Below, in pieces: positions 1 to 10,111 of a stretch of DNA of 64,000 nt (the stretch's first letter is position 1; every line of letters starts with the position of its first letter). Position numbers and translations under genes: made by a program. Origin of the DNA: Streptomyces vietnamensis (GTDB lineage Bacteria > Actinomycetota > Actinomycetes > Streptomycetales > Streptomycetaceae); assembly GCF_000830005.1 (NCBI RefSeq), contig NZ_CP010407.1:558001-622000 (forward strand), in the 5' to 3' direction. The notes under the pieces are model-generated. The model saw nothing but the letters and a program-made list of their open reading frames with translations. It ran no database searches and was not told the DNA's origin.

Positions 1-109
1 CCTTCCGTGGGGGCCGTGGGTTCTCCTGCCGCAACGTAACCCGAAGGGCGATACCTCACCAATCACGATAAAAAGGGTGAAACGACGCTCATACGGAAGG
101 GCGGACAGC

Positions 110-1492
110 GTGACGCGACCGAGGATTCTCGTGGTGGGCGCCGGTTTCGCCGGAGTGGGCTGCGTGCGGCGGCTCGAACGGCGCCTTGCCGCACGGGAGG
201 CGGTGATCACGCTCCTCTCACCGTTCTCGTACCAGCTGTACCTGCCGCTGCTCCCCCAGGTGGCCGCCGGCGTGCTGACCCCGCAGTCGGTCGCGCTGTC
301 GCTGCGGCGCAGCCGGCGGCACCGGACCCGGATCGTCCCGGGCGGTGTGGTCGGGATCGACACGGCGGCGAAGGTCTGCGTGGTGCGGACGATCTCCGGC
401 GAGCACGTGACGGAGCCGTACGACCATCTCGTCCTCGCGCCCGGCAGCGTGACCCGCACCTTCGACATCCCGGGGCTCGCCGAGTACGCGCGCGGGATGA
501 AGACGCTCGCGGAGGCCGTCTACATCCGGGACCACGTCATCGCCCAGCTGGACCTGGCGGACGCGAGCGACGACGAGGAGGAGCGGGCCGCGCGGCTGCG
601 GTTCGTCGTGGTCGGCGGCGGTTACGCCGGGACGGAGACGGCCGCCTGCCTCCAGTTGCTCACCTCCAACGCGGTCAAGCGGTACCCCCGGCTCGACCCC
701 GACCTCATCAAGTGGCACCTGGTGGACATCGCGCCGAAGCTGATGCCCGAACTGGGCGAGAAGCTGGGCTCCGCCGCCATGGACATCCTGACCAAGCGCG
801 GCATCGAGGTGTCGCTCGGCGTGTCGGTGGCCTCGGTGGACGAGGACACAGTGACGCTCACGGACGGGCGGGTGCTGCCGAGCCGGACGCTGATCTGGAC
901 GGCCGGCGTGGCCGCGAGTCCGCTGATCGGCACGCTCGGCGCGGAGACCGTCCGGGGCCGGCTCGTCGTCTCGTCCGAGATGGACGTGCCGGGGCTCGAC
1001 GGGGTGTGGGCGCTCGGCGACGCGGCGGCGGTCCCCGATCTCGCCAAGGGCGAGGAGGGGGCGATCTGCCCGCCGACCGCGCAGCACGCGATGCGGCAGG
1101 GCAAGGCCGTCGCCGACAACCTGGTCGCGACGCTGCGGGGCGAGCGGACCCACCCGTACATGCACAAGGACCTGGGGCTCGTGGTGGACCTCGGCGGGAT
1201 GGACGGGGTGTCGAAGCCGCTCGGCGTGGAGCTGCACGGGGCGCCCGCCCAGGCCGTGGCCCGCGGCTACCACTGGGCGGCGCTGCGGACCAATGTGGCC
1301 AAGACCCGGGTGATGACGAACTGGCTGCTCAACGCCGTCGCGGGCGACGACTACGTACGGACCGGATTCCTGGCCTCGAAGGCGGGGACGCTGCGGGACT
1401 TCGAGTACACGGACGCGTATCTGACGCCGGAGCAGGTCCGCGAGCACACGGCCTCGTTCCGCGGAGCGGTCGGGTCGGGCGGCGGGGACTGA
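110..1492 (+). CDS. Type II NADH dehydrogenase (NAD(P)/FAD-dependent oxidoreductase)
   Basis: A 460-residue single-subunit NADH:quinone oxidoreductase-like flavoprotein, expected at the inner face of the membrane passing electrons from NADH to menaquinone without pumping protons. The FAD Rossmann motif GAGFAG is at residues 10-15, the NAD-binding motif GGGYAG is near residue 170, and the conserved IWTAGV segment precedes the GDAAAVPD FAD-contact region. The length fits the NDH-2 family. A GTG at 77 is also in frame, but the GTG at 110 is preferred because GGAAGGG (95-101) sits 8 nt upstream and the protein then starts just before the Rossmann fold. It is alone on this strand and ends in a terminator shared with the convergent next gene. 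A carotenoid- or sulfide-type oxidoreductase is less likely. Confidence 0.85.
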   Translation: MTRPRILVVGAGFAGVGCVRRLERRLAAREAVITLLSPFSYQLYLPLLPQVAAGVLTPQSVALSLRRSRRHRTRIVPGGVVGIDTAAKVCVVRTISGEHVTEPYDHLVLAPGSVTRTFDIPGLAEYARGMKTLAEAVYIRDHVIAQLDLADASDDEEERAARLRFVVVGGGYAGTETAACLQLLTSNAVKRYPRLDPDLIKWHLVDIAPKLMPELGEKLGSAAMDILTKRGIEVSLGVSVASVDEDTVTLTDGRVLPSRTLIWTAGVAASPLIGTLGAETVRGRLVVSSEMDVPGLDGVWALGDAAAVPDLAKGEEGAICPPTAQHAMRQGKAVADNLVATLRGERTHPYMHKDLGLVVDLGGMDGVSKPLGVELHGAPAQAVARGYHWAALRTNVAKTRVMTNWLLNAVAGDDYVRTGFLASKAGTLRDFEYTDAYLTPEQVREHTASFRGAVGSGGGD

Positions 1493-1497
1493 CGGAC

Positions 1498-1533
1498 GTG
1501 CGGCGCCGGGGCGTTCCGCTCCCGGTGCCGCAC
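1498..1533. terminator. Bidirectional hairpin terminator
   Basis: A 13-bp stem with a single G-U type mismatch (1498-1510 with 1521-1533) and a 10-nt loop lies between the convergent NADH dehydrogenase and L,D-transpeptidase genes. There is no U tract, as is usual for Streptomyces terminators. Confidence 0.7.
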
Positions 1534-1540
1534 GGGTCCG

Positions 1541-2326
1541 TCACCGGGCGAGTACGGTCTTGGGGCCCATGACCACGACGGGACCCGCGGCCGGGTCGAG
1601 GGCGCGCAGGAGTTCGCGCAGCGCCTCCCGGTCCAGGGCGATGCAGGCCTGGGTCGGCCCGCCGTGGTCGACGTGGATCCAGACGCCGCCGCCCTTCTCC
1701 TCGCCGAGGGGGCGTTCCTTGTCGAGCGGGGTGCGGCCGGGAACCCGGTTGTAGTCGATGGCGATCACGTGGTCGAAGGAGCCTTCGAGGGGTTCGCCGG
1801 AGAGGCCGGTGCCGCTGATCTCGAACTCCTCGTCCTGGTCGTACGGGAGCCGGGAGCCGGGGTCGGGCAGCAGACCGCCCGCGTCGCCGATCCGGAAGAC
1901 GCCGATGGGGCTGCGCAGGTCGCCGGCGGTGTGGTCGTCGGTCCAGCCCTGGAGGGCGTTGTGGGCGGCCCACGGTCCGGCGGCCTCGGTCCACCGGCCG
2001 GCCCGGTCGCGCCTGTAGAGGGTGACGGTGGCCGTGTTGGAGTCGGCGGTGGCGCCGGTGGCGACGAGGACCTGGGTGGAGCCGTCGGGCACGAGGGCGT
2101 GCGTGGCGGGGCCGATGCCGGGGATCCGGGGTGTGGGGACCGGGGCGGAGGCGAGGTCGTCGGCGGCGACCCCGGGCGGGCCCGGGGCGGGGCGGCCGTC
2201 GCCCGCGGCGGGCGAGGACGACGGGACGGGTGCGGACGGGGCGGGGCCCGCGCAGCCGGTGAGCAACAGGGCCGCGCACAGTGTGCCGGCGCTCAGCAGC
2301 GCGGGGGCGCCCTTGCGGACGGGCAT
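1541..2326 (-). CDS. L,D-transpeptidase family lipoprotein (YkuD fold)
   Basis: A 261-residue lipoprotein. The N-terminus has a basic start, a hydrophobic stretch and a lipobox LLTGC with Cys25. A Pro/Ser/Ala-rich linker to about residue 60 is followed by a YkuD-like domain. The motif HVDHGGPTQACIAL, with the likely catalytic Cys228, resembles the HGGPTxGCI signature of the atypical L,D-transpeptidases that form 3-3 peptidoglycan cross-links or attach proteins to the wall. The reading frame is open further upstream, but the ATG at 2326 has a clear AGGAGGAAG ribosome-binding site and gives a proper signal peptide. Transpeptidase activity is inferred from the motif; some members of this group have unknown function. 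Confidence 0.8.
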   Translation of the reverse strand: MPVRKGAPALLSAGTLCAALLLTGCAGPAPSAPVPSSSPAAGDGRPAPGPPGVAADDLASAPVPTPRIPGIGPATHALVPDGSTQVLVATGATADSNTATVTLYRRDRAGRWTEAAGPWAAHNALQGWTDDHTAGDLRSPIGVFRIGDAGGLLPDPGSRLPYDQDEEFEISGTGLSGEPLEGSFDHVIAIDYNRVPGRTPLDKERPLGEEKGGGVWIHVDHGGPTQACIALDREALRELLRALDPAAGPVVVMGPKTVLAR

Positions 2327-2479
2327 GGGACGGCTTCCTCCTGGCCGGGGGCAGTGCAGCGATCCGTACCCGTTCGGCGGGCGGCGCTGCCTCCACGACC
2401 CTGCCCTCACCCGTACGGATGTGTCCCGGTGGGCCGGAAAGAGGTTGACCGGGCGGGGCGGCCGCGCTTTCCTGCGGGA

Positions 2480-2920
2480 ATGAGTGATCTTCGTATCGAA
2501 CGGGCGCGGACCGAGGAGCAGCTCGCCGACTGGCGGGCCGTGCACAACACGATCATCCCGACGGCGGTGCTGTCCCCCGAGGAAGTGCGGGAGCGTGCGG
2601 GCCGGAACCGGCTGGACGTCGCGTACCTCGGGGAGGTGGCGGTGGGGTGTTCGACGGTGCGTCCGCCGGACGGGGAGACCCCGGCGGCCACCGTGATCGC
2701 GCGGACGCTGCCCGGGTACCGCGGGCGGGGGTTCGGGACCGCGCTGTACGAGCGGGGGCTCGCGCACGCGCGGACGCTGAGCGACGAGGGCGTGGAGACG
2801 GTGGTGCTCGCCTCGAACGAGGAGGGGCTGCGGTTCGCGCTCGCGCGCGGTTTCGTGGAGGTGGAGCGGTACGTCCTGCCGGGGGACACGATTCCGTTCG
2901 TGGCGCTGCGACTGGCCTGA
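2480..2920 (+). CDS. GNAT family N-acetyltransferase
   Basis: A 146-residue single-domain acetyltransferase. The acetyl-CoA binding region reads TLPGYRGRGFGTALYERGL, matching the Q/RxxGxG/A motif A of GNAT enzymes, and the C-terminal NEEGLRFALARGFVEVERY follows the usual N-x-x-x-x-x-x-x-x-GF pattern. The substrate cannot be told. It is divergent from the L,D-transpeptidase gene across about 150 bp. The start is the first ATG giving a complete fold; the ribosome-binding site is weak (GCGGGA). Confidence 0.8.
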   Translation: MSDLRIERARTEEQLADWRAVHNTIIPTAVLSPEEVRERAGRNRLDVAYLGEVAVGCSTVRPPDGETPAATVIARTLPGYRGRGFGTALYERGLAHARTLSDEGVETVVLASNEEGLRFALARGFVEVERYVLPGDTIPFVALRLA

Positions 2921-3000
2921 CGAGCACCCTTTCTGACGAGTCGTCAGAACATCGTGCCGCGGGTCTGGGAACCTTCGGGGCCCGGCGCTACCCTCCGCGC

Positions 3001-4080
3001 ATGATTCGGACGGTGGTGTGGGGTACCGGAAATGTCGGGCGCGCGGCCATTCGCGCCGTGGACGCCCATCCGGGCCTGGAGCTCGCGGCCGTGCTGGTGT
3101 CCGATCCGGCCAAGGTGGGCCGGGACGCGGGCCGGCTCGCGGGGCTCGGGCGCGATCTCGGGGTGGTGGCCGGCGACGACGTCGGCGCGGTGCTCGACGG
3201 GCGGCCGGGGGCGGTGGTGTACGCGGCCTCCGGCGACACCCGGCCCGACGGGGCGCTCGCCGATGTGGCGCGGGCGGTGGCGGCGGGCGCGGTGGTGGTG
3301 ACGCCCGCCCTGTATCCGCTGTACGACCAGCGCAACGCGCCGCCCGAGTTCCGGAATCCGGTGCTCGCGGCCGTCGCCGAGGGCGGCGGTTCGCTCTTCG
3401 TGTCGGGCGTCGACCCGGGCTGGGGGAACGACGTGCTGCCGCTCCTGGTGAGCGGGCTCGCCGCGACGGTGGACGTGATCCGCTGTCAGGAGATCTTCGA
3501 CTACTCGACGTACGAGCAGGAGGAGTCGGTCCGCGAGCTGGTGGGGATGGGCAAGCCGATGGAGTACGAGCCGCCCATGCTGTGGCCTTCGGTGCCGACG
3601 ATGGTCTGGGGCGGGCAGATACGGCTGATGGCCCGGGCGCTCGGGGCCGAACTCGACGAGATCCGCGAGACTCTGGAGCGGCGCCCGCTGGAGTCCACGG
3701 TGAAGACGCGGACGATGGGCGTGTTCGAGGCGGGGACTCAGGGCGCGGTCCGCTTCGAGGTGCAGGGGATCGTCGGCGGGGAGCCCCGCATCGTGATCGA
3801 GCACGTCACCCGGATCCATCCCTCGTGCGCGCCGGACTGGCCGGTGCCGCCGGACGGGGCGGGCGCGCACCGGGTGGTCGTCGAGGGGAGCCCCCGGATC
3901 GAGGTGACGGTCGCGGCGACCGACGAGGGCGAGAACCGGTCGGCGGGCGGGAACGCCACGGCGGTGGGACGCCTCGTCGGGGCGATCGACTGGCTGGTGG
4001 CGGCGGAGCCGGGACTGTACGACGCGCTGGACGTGCCGTTGCGGCCGGCGGTCGGGAAGCTGGGAAGGAGACCACGGTGA
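3001..4080 (+). CDS. Dihydrodipicolinate-reductase-like NAD(P)-binding oxidoreductase
   Basis: A 359-residue protein with an N-terminal Rossmann fold (WGTGNVG, residues 7-13) resembling DapB and 2,4-diaminopentanoate dehydrogenase-type amine dehydrogenases. The middle contains SGVDPGWGNDVLPL, typical of this group in actinomycetes. It overlaps the next gene by 3 bp (GTGA), so the two are translationally coupled and probably act on one substrate. It is too long for DapB and is not in a lysine cluster, so a role in lysine synthesis is unlikely. The actual substrate is unknown. Confidence 0.75.
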   Translation: MIRTVVWGTGNVGRAAIRAVDAHPGLELAAVLVSDPAKVGRDAGRLAGLGRDLGVVAGDDVGAVLDGRPGAVVYAASGDTRPDGALADVARAVAAGAVVVTPALYPLYDQRNAPPEFRNPVLAAVAEGGGSLFVSGVDPGWGNDVLPLLVSGLAATVDVIRCQEIFDYSTYEQEESVRELVGMGKPMEYEPPMLWPSVPTMVWGGQIRLMARALGAELDEIRETLERRPLESTVKTRTMGVFEAGTQGAVRFEVQGIVGGEPRIVIEHVTRIHPSCAPDWPVPPDGAGAHRVVVEGSPRIEVTVAATDEGENRSAGGNATAVGRLVGAIDWLVAAEPGLYDALDVPLRPAVGKLGRRPR

Positions 4081-4565
4081 TCATCGACATTCCCGAGGGC
4101 CAGGAGCCGATCGGGTACGTGTGGGGCGACATGGTCCCGGAGATCGGGACGGCGGCGGCGAACTTCTCGCTGTCGGTGTACGCGCACACGACCCTGGGGC
4201 TGCGCGAGTTCGAGGCGGCGCGGCTGCGGATCGCGCAGATCAACGGCTGCGGCTTCTGTCTGGACTGGCGTACCGACCGGGACGGGGAGAAGGTCGAGGA
4301 GGGCTTCGACGCGCTCGTGGCGGCGTGGCGCGAGACGGAGGTCTCGGAGGCCTTCGACGAGCGGACGCGACTCGCGGCCGAGTACGCGGAGCGGTACGCG
4401 CTCGACCACCACGGCCTCGACGAGGAGTTCTGGGCGCGGATGACGGCGCGGTACAGCCAGGCGGAGATCGTGGAGCTGACGATGAGCCTGGGCTCGTGGC
4501 TGGCGTTCGGGCGGCTCAACCGGGTGCTCGGGCTCGACGAGGTGTGCGTGCTGCCGACGCACTGA
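4077..4565 (+). CDS. Carboxymuconolactone decarboxylase / AhpD-like protein
   Basis: A 162-residue all-helical protein of the CMD/AhpD family. It carries the redox pair Cys58-Gly-Phe-Cys61 in the NGCGFCLDW segment, but the His normally found four residues after the second Cys of AhpD is absent (Arg). Disulfide or peroxidase-type chemistry is possible but not proven. The GTG start overlaps the stop of the upstream reductase and follows a good GGGAAGGAG site. The pairing suggests joint oxidation or detoxification of a small ketone or amine. Confidence 0.8.
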   Translation: MIIDIPEGQEPIGYVWGDMVPEIGTAAANFSLSVYAHTTLGLREFEAARLRIAQINGCGFCLDWRTDRDGEKVEEGFDALVAAWRETEVSEAFDERTRLAAEYAERYALDHHGLDEEFWARMTARYSQAEIVELTMSLGSWLAFGRLNRVLGLDEVCVLPTH

Positions 4566-4574
4566 GGGTGCGGA

Positions 4575-4605
4575 GAGGGGCCGGCCGGAATCCGGCCGGC
4601 CCCTC
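4575..4605. terminator. Bidirectional hairpin terminator
   Basis: A perfect 15-bp inverted repeat (4575-4589 with 4591-4605), followed by TTT on the plus strand, between the convergent AhpD-like and cholesterol oxidase genes. Confidence 0.8.
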
Positions 4606-4647
4606 TTTCACGTGGGTCTTCCGCGTGGGTCTTTCGCGTGGGCGTGC

Positions 4648-6378
<1,731 letters not shown>

Positions 6379-6428
6379 TTATGGCCGGACATGCCCTCTT
6401 GATCGCCCCTGCCCGCCCTGTCCGCGCG

Positions 6429-7862
6429 TCAGCCGACGGCCTGGCCCGGCGCGCCGGTGAGGCGCTCGGGGGTGAGGAGCTCGGCGAGGCGGTGGGCGGG
6501 CAGCAGGCCCTTCTCCACGGTGAGTTCGACGACCCCGCGGCCCGTCGCGAGCGCCTCCTGGGCGATGGCCGTGGCGGCGGTGTAGCCGAGGTGCGGGTTC
6601 AGGGCGGTGGCGAGGCCGATGGAGTTCTCCACGGCCGCGCGGAGCGCCTCGGTGTTGGCGGTGATGCCGGTGACGCAGCGCTCGGCGAGGGTCAGGCAGG
6701 CGGCGCGCAACGAGAGCAGGCTCTTCGAGAGGGCGTGGAAGATGACCGGCTCGAAGGCGTTGAGCTGGAGCTGTCCCGCCTCGGCCGCCATGGTGATGGT
6801 GATGTCGTTGCCGATCACCTCGAAGGCGACCTGGTTGACGACCTCGGGGATCACCGGGTTGACCTTGCCGGGCATGATGCTGGAACCGGCCTGCACCGGC
6901 GGCAGGTTGATCTCGCCGAGGCCCGCGCGCGGCCCCGAGGAGAGCAGCCGCAGGTCGTTGCAGGTCTTGGAGAGCTTGACCGCGATCCGCTTGAGGACGC
7001 CGGAGAGCTGGACGAAGGCGCCGCAGTCCTGGGTGGCCTCGATGAGGTTGGCGGAGGTCACGAGCGGCAGGCCGGTCAGTTCGGCGAGGTGGCGGCGGGC
7101 GGTCTCGGCGTAGCCGGGGGCGGCGTTGAGACCGGTGCCGATGGCGGTGGCCCCGAGGTTGATCTCGTGGATGAGCTCGATCGCCTCGGCGAGCCGGCCG
7201 CGGTCCTCCTCCAGCATCACGGCGTACGTGGAGAACTCCTGGCCCAGCGTCATGGGCACCGCGTCCTGGAGCTGGGTGCGGCCCATCTTCACGACCTCGC
7301 GGAACTCCAGGGCCTTGGCGGCGAAGGCGTCCTGGAGGACGGCCATGGCCTTCAGGAGCTCACGGGCCGCGCCGATCGCCGCGATGCGGATGGCGGTCGG
7401 GTAGACGTCGTTGGTGGACTGGCCGAGGTTGACGTCCTCGTTGGGGTGCAGGTGGGTGTACTCGCCCTTGGCGTGGCCGAGGAGCTCCAGGGCCCGGTTG
7501 GCGACGACCTCGTTGGCGTTCATGTTGGTGGAGGTGCCGGCGCCGCCCTGGACGACGTCCACGACGAACTGGTCGTGGAACCGTCCCGTACGGATCTCCC
7601 GGCAGGCTCCGGTGATGGCGGCCGCCTTGTCGGCGGGGAGCAGGCCGAGCTCCTCGTTGGCGCGGGCGGCGGCCTCCTTGACGGCGGCGAGCGCGTCGAT
7701 CAGGAGGGGGTAGACCGAGATGGGCGTACCGGTGATGGCGAAGTTCTCGGTGGCGCGCAGCGTGTGGACGCCCCAGTAGGCGTCGGCGGGGACGTCCCGG
7801 TCGCCGAGCAGATCGTGCTCGCGGCGGACGGGGAGGTCGTGCGGGGCCGGTGCGGGAACCAT
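6429..7862 (-). CDS. aspA: Aspartate ammonia-lyase
   Basis: A 477-residue member of the fumarase/aspartase superfamily, converting L-aspartate to fumarate and ammonia in the cytoplasm. The superfamily signature AGSSIMPGKVNP is near residue 325. The N-terminal HTLRATENF and the GAGTSTNMNANEV segment are typical of aspartase rather than class II fumarase. The ATG at 7862 is the start that gives the family N-terminus; the frame continues upstream only through repetitive DNA. The L-asparaginase gene lies upstream on the same strand, so the two enzymes form a route from asparagine to fumarate plus two ammonia. Confidence 0.9.
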   Translation of the reverse strand: MVPAPAPHDLPVRREHDLLGDRDVPADAYWGVHTLRATENFAITGTPISVYPLLIDALAAVKEAAARANEELGLLPADKAAAITGACREIRTGRFHDQFVVDVVQGGAGTSTNMNANEVVANRALELLGHAKGEYTHLHPNEDVNLGQSTNDVYPTAIRIAAIGAARELLKAMAVLQDAFAAKALEFREVVKMGRTQLQDAVPMTLGQEFSTYAVMLEEDRGRLAEAIELIHEINLGATAIGTGLNAAPGYAETARRHLAELTGLPLVTSANLIEATQDCGAFVQLSGVLKRIAVKLSKTCNDLRLLSSGPRAGLGEINLPPVQAGSSIMPGKVNPVIPEVVNQVAFEVIGNDITITMAAEAGQLQLNAFEPVIFHALSKSLLSLRAACLTLAERCVTGITANTEALRAAVENSIGLATALNPHLGYTAATAIAQEALATGRGVVELTVEKGLLPAHRLAELLTPERLTGAPGQAVG

Positions 7863-7933
7863 GAGGGGCCGTCCTTGGGGAGGGTGGGGAGGGTGGGGTG
7901 TACGCGGACACCGGAAGTGGTGATCCGGTCTCC

Positions 7934-8060
7934 ACGCGTGCGCGTGCGCGTACGGGATCGGGCGGCGGCCACGCGTGTGCGTGCGGGCCCGGTGGTGAGT
8001 ACATGCGCGCGTGCGGGGCCTGGTGGTGGCTACGCGTGCGTGCGGGACCCGGTGGTGGCC
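7934..8060. repeat. Degenerate ~30-bp tandem repeat upstream of aspA
   Basis: Four consecutive imperfect units (7934-7970, 7971-8000, 8001-8031, 8032-8060) each run from an ACGCGTGCGTGCGGG-like block into GGTGGTGG. They fill the aspA upstream region. The open frames through them encode only low-complexity Arg/His-rich sequence, so this is treated as non-coding. The whole gap 7863-8231 holds this array and a hairpin and no gene. Confidence 0.75.
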
Positions 8061-8129
8061 GGTTCCGGGCACGGCGGAGCCGCCGGGCGGGCCCGGCGGG
8101 CGCGGTGCGCCGGTGAAGGAGGGTTGATT

Positions 8130-8172
8130 CCGGCTCGCGGGCGGGCGGGGGGAGGCGCCGTCCGCGAGCCGG
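8130..8172 (-). terminator. Hairpin downstream of asparaginase
   Basis: A perfect 11-bp stem (8130-8140 with 8162-8172) and a 21-nt G-rich loop lie about 60 bp after the asparaginase stop on the minus strand. It probably separates that gene from aspA. Confidence 0.5.
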
Positions 8173-8231
8173 GGTTCTGAGGGGCGCCGGGTCGTCGGAG
8201 CCGTATCGGCCCCTGATCCGGCGGACGGGCC

Positions 8232-9353
8232 CTACGCCCGGGCGGCGACGGCCGAGGCCGAGCGGGAGTGGCCGGTGGCGAGGGCGGGCTCGGCGCGGAC
8301 CGGTCCTTCGAGGAGGCGGCGCAGGAGGGCGGTGCTGCGGGCGGGGTCGCCCGCGCCGCCGGCGCCTTCGGCGAGGAGCGTGGCGAGGAGGGCGATCCGG
8401 GCCTGGCCGGCCCGGAGGGTGCCGGTGAGCAGGGCTCCGGAGGCGACGAGGTCGACCGCGCCGCCGCCGGTGTATATCTCGGCGAGCGGTCCGGCGGGGA
8501 CGCGGGTGGTGACGGCGACGAGGACTCCCCGGGCGATCGCGTCGGCCACGGCGGCGGCGATCTCGGGGGTGGCGTTGCCCGCGCCGGTGGCGACGAGGAC
8601 GATGCCCCGGGCGCCGGCGGAGACGGCCGCGTTCAGGAGGAACGGGTCGCCGTCGGAGTGGTGCGTGATGATGTCGACCCGGGGCAGCGGGGTGGCGTCG
8701 GGGCCGGTGGCCCCGGGGTTCGCGGTCCGGGCGGCGGCCGGCAGGGGCAGCGGGGCGGGGCGCTCCGGCTGCCGCTCGATGTCGACGCGGGAGAACCCGA
8801 CGCGGCCGAGGCGCTCGGCGGAGGGGTCGGAGAAGGCGTCGGCGGCGAGGGTCTGGGTCTTCACGGTGCCGCGTGCCGCGTGGACGCGTCCGTCGAAGAC
8901 GACGAGGACGCCGAGGTCGCGGACGCTCGCGGCGACCTGGAGCGCGTCGTAGAGGTTGCCGGGGCCGTCGCCGTCTCCGGTGCCGAAGGGCCGCTGGGCG
9001 CCGGTGAGGACGACCGGGCGGGAGTCGGCGTGGTGGAGGTCCAGGAGGAAGGCCGTCTCCTCCAGGGTGTCGGTGCCGTGGGTGACGACGATGCCGTCGA
9101 CGCCGGGGTCGGCGAAGGTCTCGTGGACGGTGCGCAGGAGGGCGAGCTGGTGGGCCGAGGTCATGCGGGAGCTGTTCACGTTGAACAGGTCGACGACCTC
9201 GACGGTGACGCCCTCGGGGAGGGGGGCGGTGGCCAGGACGTCGTCTCCGGAGGCGTCGGCCGCGTAGCCGGTGCCCTGCCAGCGGCTGGCGATCGTGCCC
9301 CCGGTGCTGATGACGACGATCCGGCGCGCTCCCCCGTCGTTCGTCCGCTTCAT
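8232..9353 (-). CDS. ansA: L-asparaginase
   Basis: A 373-residue asparaginase that hydrolyses L-asparagine to aspartate and ammonia. Both catalytic triad segments are visible: STGGTIAS with the nucleophile Thr17, and VTHGTDTLEETAF with Thr94-Asp95. There is no signal peptide, so it is cytoplasmic. It is divergent from an Lrp/AsnC regulator (118 bp between starts) and upstream of aspA on the same strand. Together the layout suggests an amino-acid-responsive asparagine/aspartate degradation module. A glutaminase side activity cannot be excluded. Confidence 0.88.
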   Translation of the reverse strand: MKRTNDGGARRIVVISTGGTIASRWQGTGYAADASGDDVLATAPLPEGVTVEVVDLFNVNSSRMTSAHQLALLRTVHETFADPGVDGIVVTHGTDTLEETAFLLDLHHADSRPVVLTGAQRPFGTGDGDGPGNLYDALQVAASVRDLGVLVVFDGRVHAARGTVKTQTLAADAFSDPSAERLGRVGFSRVDIERQPERPAPLPLPAAARTANPGATGPDATPLPRVDIITHHSDGDPFLLNAAVSAGARGIVLVATGAGNATPEIAAAVADAIARGVLVAVTTRVPAGPLAEIYTGGGAVDLVASGALLTGTLRAGQARIALLATLLAEGAGGAGDPARSTALLRRLLEGPVRAEPALATGHSRSASAVAARA

Positions 9354-9457
9354 GCCTGCCGTCCTTACTCCGTACCCATATCTCCTGCGGTCGCAACGAT
9401 AGGACAGGAGGCGCGCAAGGCGATTGCGAAATCAGCCCCTGGTCTGTTTCATCGTGG

Positions 9458-9471
9458 TAGATAATTGCGCC
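9458..9471 (+). promoter_or_regulatory. Extended -10 element for a leaderless Lrp/AsnC transcript
   Basis: TAGATAAT at 9458-9465 ends 6 nt before the ATG at 9472, and there is no ribosome-binding site. Transcription would start at or next to the ATG. No good -35 is visible. Confidence 0.5.
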
Positions 9472-9936
9472 ATGGACCGAATCGATCTCCACATCTTGCG
9501 TGAGCTCCAGAACGACGGCCGGCTGAGCAACCAGGAGCTGGCCCAGCGGGTCGGGCTCAGCCCCTCCCCCTGCCTGCGCCGGGTGCGCCAGCTGGAGCAG
9601 GACGGGGTGATCCGGGGCTACCGGGCGATCATCGACCCGGAGGCGGTGGGGCGCGGCTTCGAGGTCCTCGTCTCGGTGGAGGTGCGGCGGGACCGGGAGA
9701 CGGTGGAGGCCTTCGAGGAGGCGCTCCAGGACGTGCCGGACGTGATCGAGGCGTACCGGCTGTTCGGGAGTCCCGGCTGTCTGCTGCGGATCGCGGTGGC
9801 GGACCTCGCGGCGTACGAGCGGCTGTGGATCGAGCGGCTGACGACGCTCGCCGGGGTCACCGAGGTGAACTCGCAGATCATCATGAAGCGGATCAAGGAA
9901 CCGAAGGGGATGCCGGTGGACGTCCGGGGCGTCTGA
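9472..9936 (+). CDS. Lrp/AsnC family transcriptional regulator
   Basis: A 154-residue regulator. An N-terminal winged helix (LSNQELAQRVGLSPSPCLRRV, around residues 18-38) is followed by an RAM/AsnC ligand-binding domain (residues about 65-145). These proteins form dimers or octamers that sense amino acids and usually control the divergent gene, here L-asparaginase. An in-frame upstream start at 9424 is rejected because the ATG at 9472 begins the standard MDRIDLHIL N-terminus and lies just after a -10 element. Confidence 0.88.
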   Translation: MDRIDLHILRELQNDGRLSNQELAQRVGLSPSPCLRRVRQLEQDGVIRGYRAIIDPEAVGRGFEVLVSVEVRRDRETVEAFEEALQDVPDVIEAYRLFGSPGCLLRIAVADLAAYERLWIERLTTLAGVTEVNSQIIMKRIKEPKGMPVDVRGV

Positions 9937-9989
9937 GGCTCCCGGTTCCGCCGTATGCGAGAACGTCACGGAACAGCCTCCTCCGCGTT

Positions 9990-10011
9990 ACATGACAGGT
10001 ACCTGACGTGT
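9990..10011. promoter_or_regulatory. Imperfect inverted repeat upstream of the endonuclease gene
   Basis: Two 11-bp arms (9990-10000 and 10001-10011) match at 9 of 11 positions around the perfect core CAGGTACCTG. The site is about 100 bp upstream of the secreted endonuclease start and may be an operator. Confidence 0.35.
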
Positions 10012-10111
10012 GCCACCCTCCCGATGACACGTAGTCAACACGCGTAGACAGCGGATCGGTTGAGTCGCCGGCCGCCGTCCCGCGCGTGCCGTCCCCGGGA
10101 AAGGGCCCCCC

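Noticed and set aside
7360..9969. Very long minus-strand open frame (869 codons) over aspA, asparaginase and the Lrp gene
   Set aside because: It is a frame-shadow caused by high GC: it crosses three well-supported genes in other frames, is extremely Arg/Pro-rich and has no domain.
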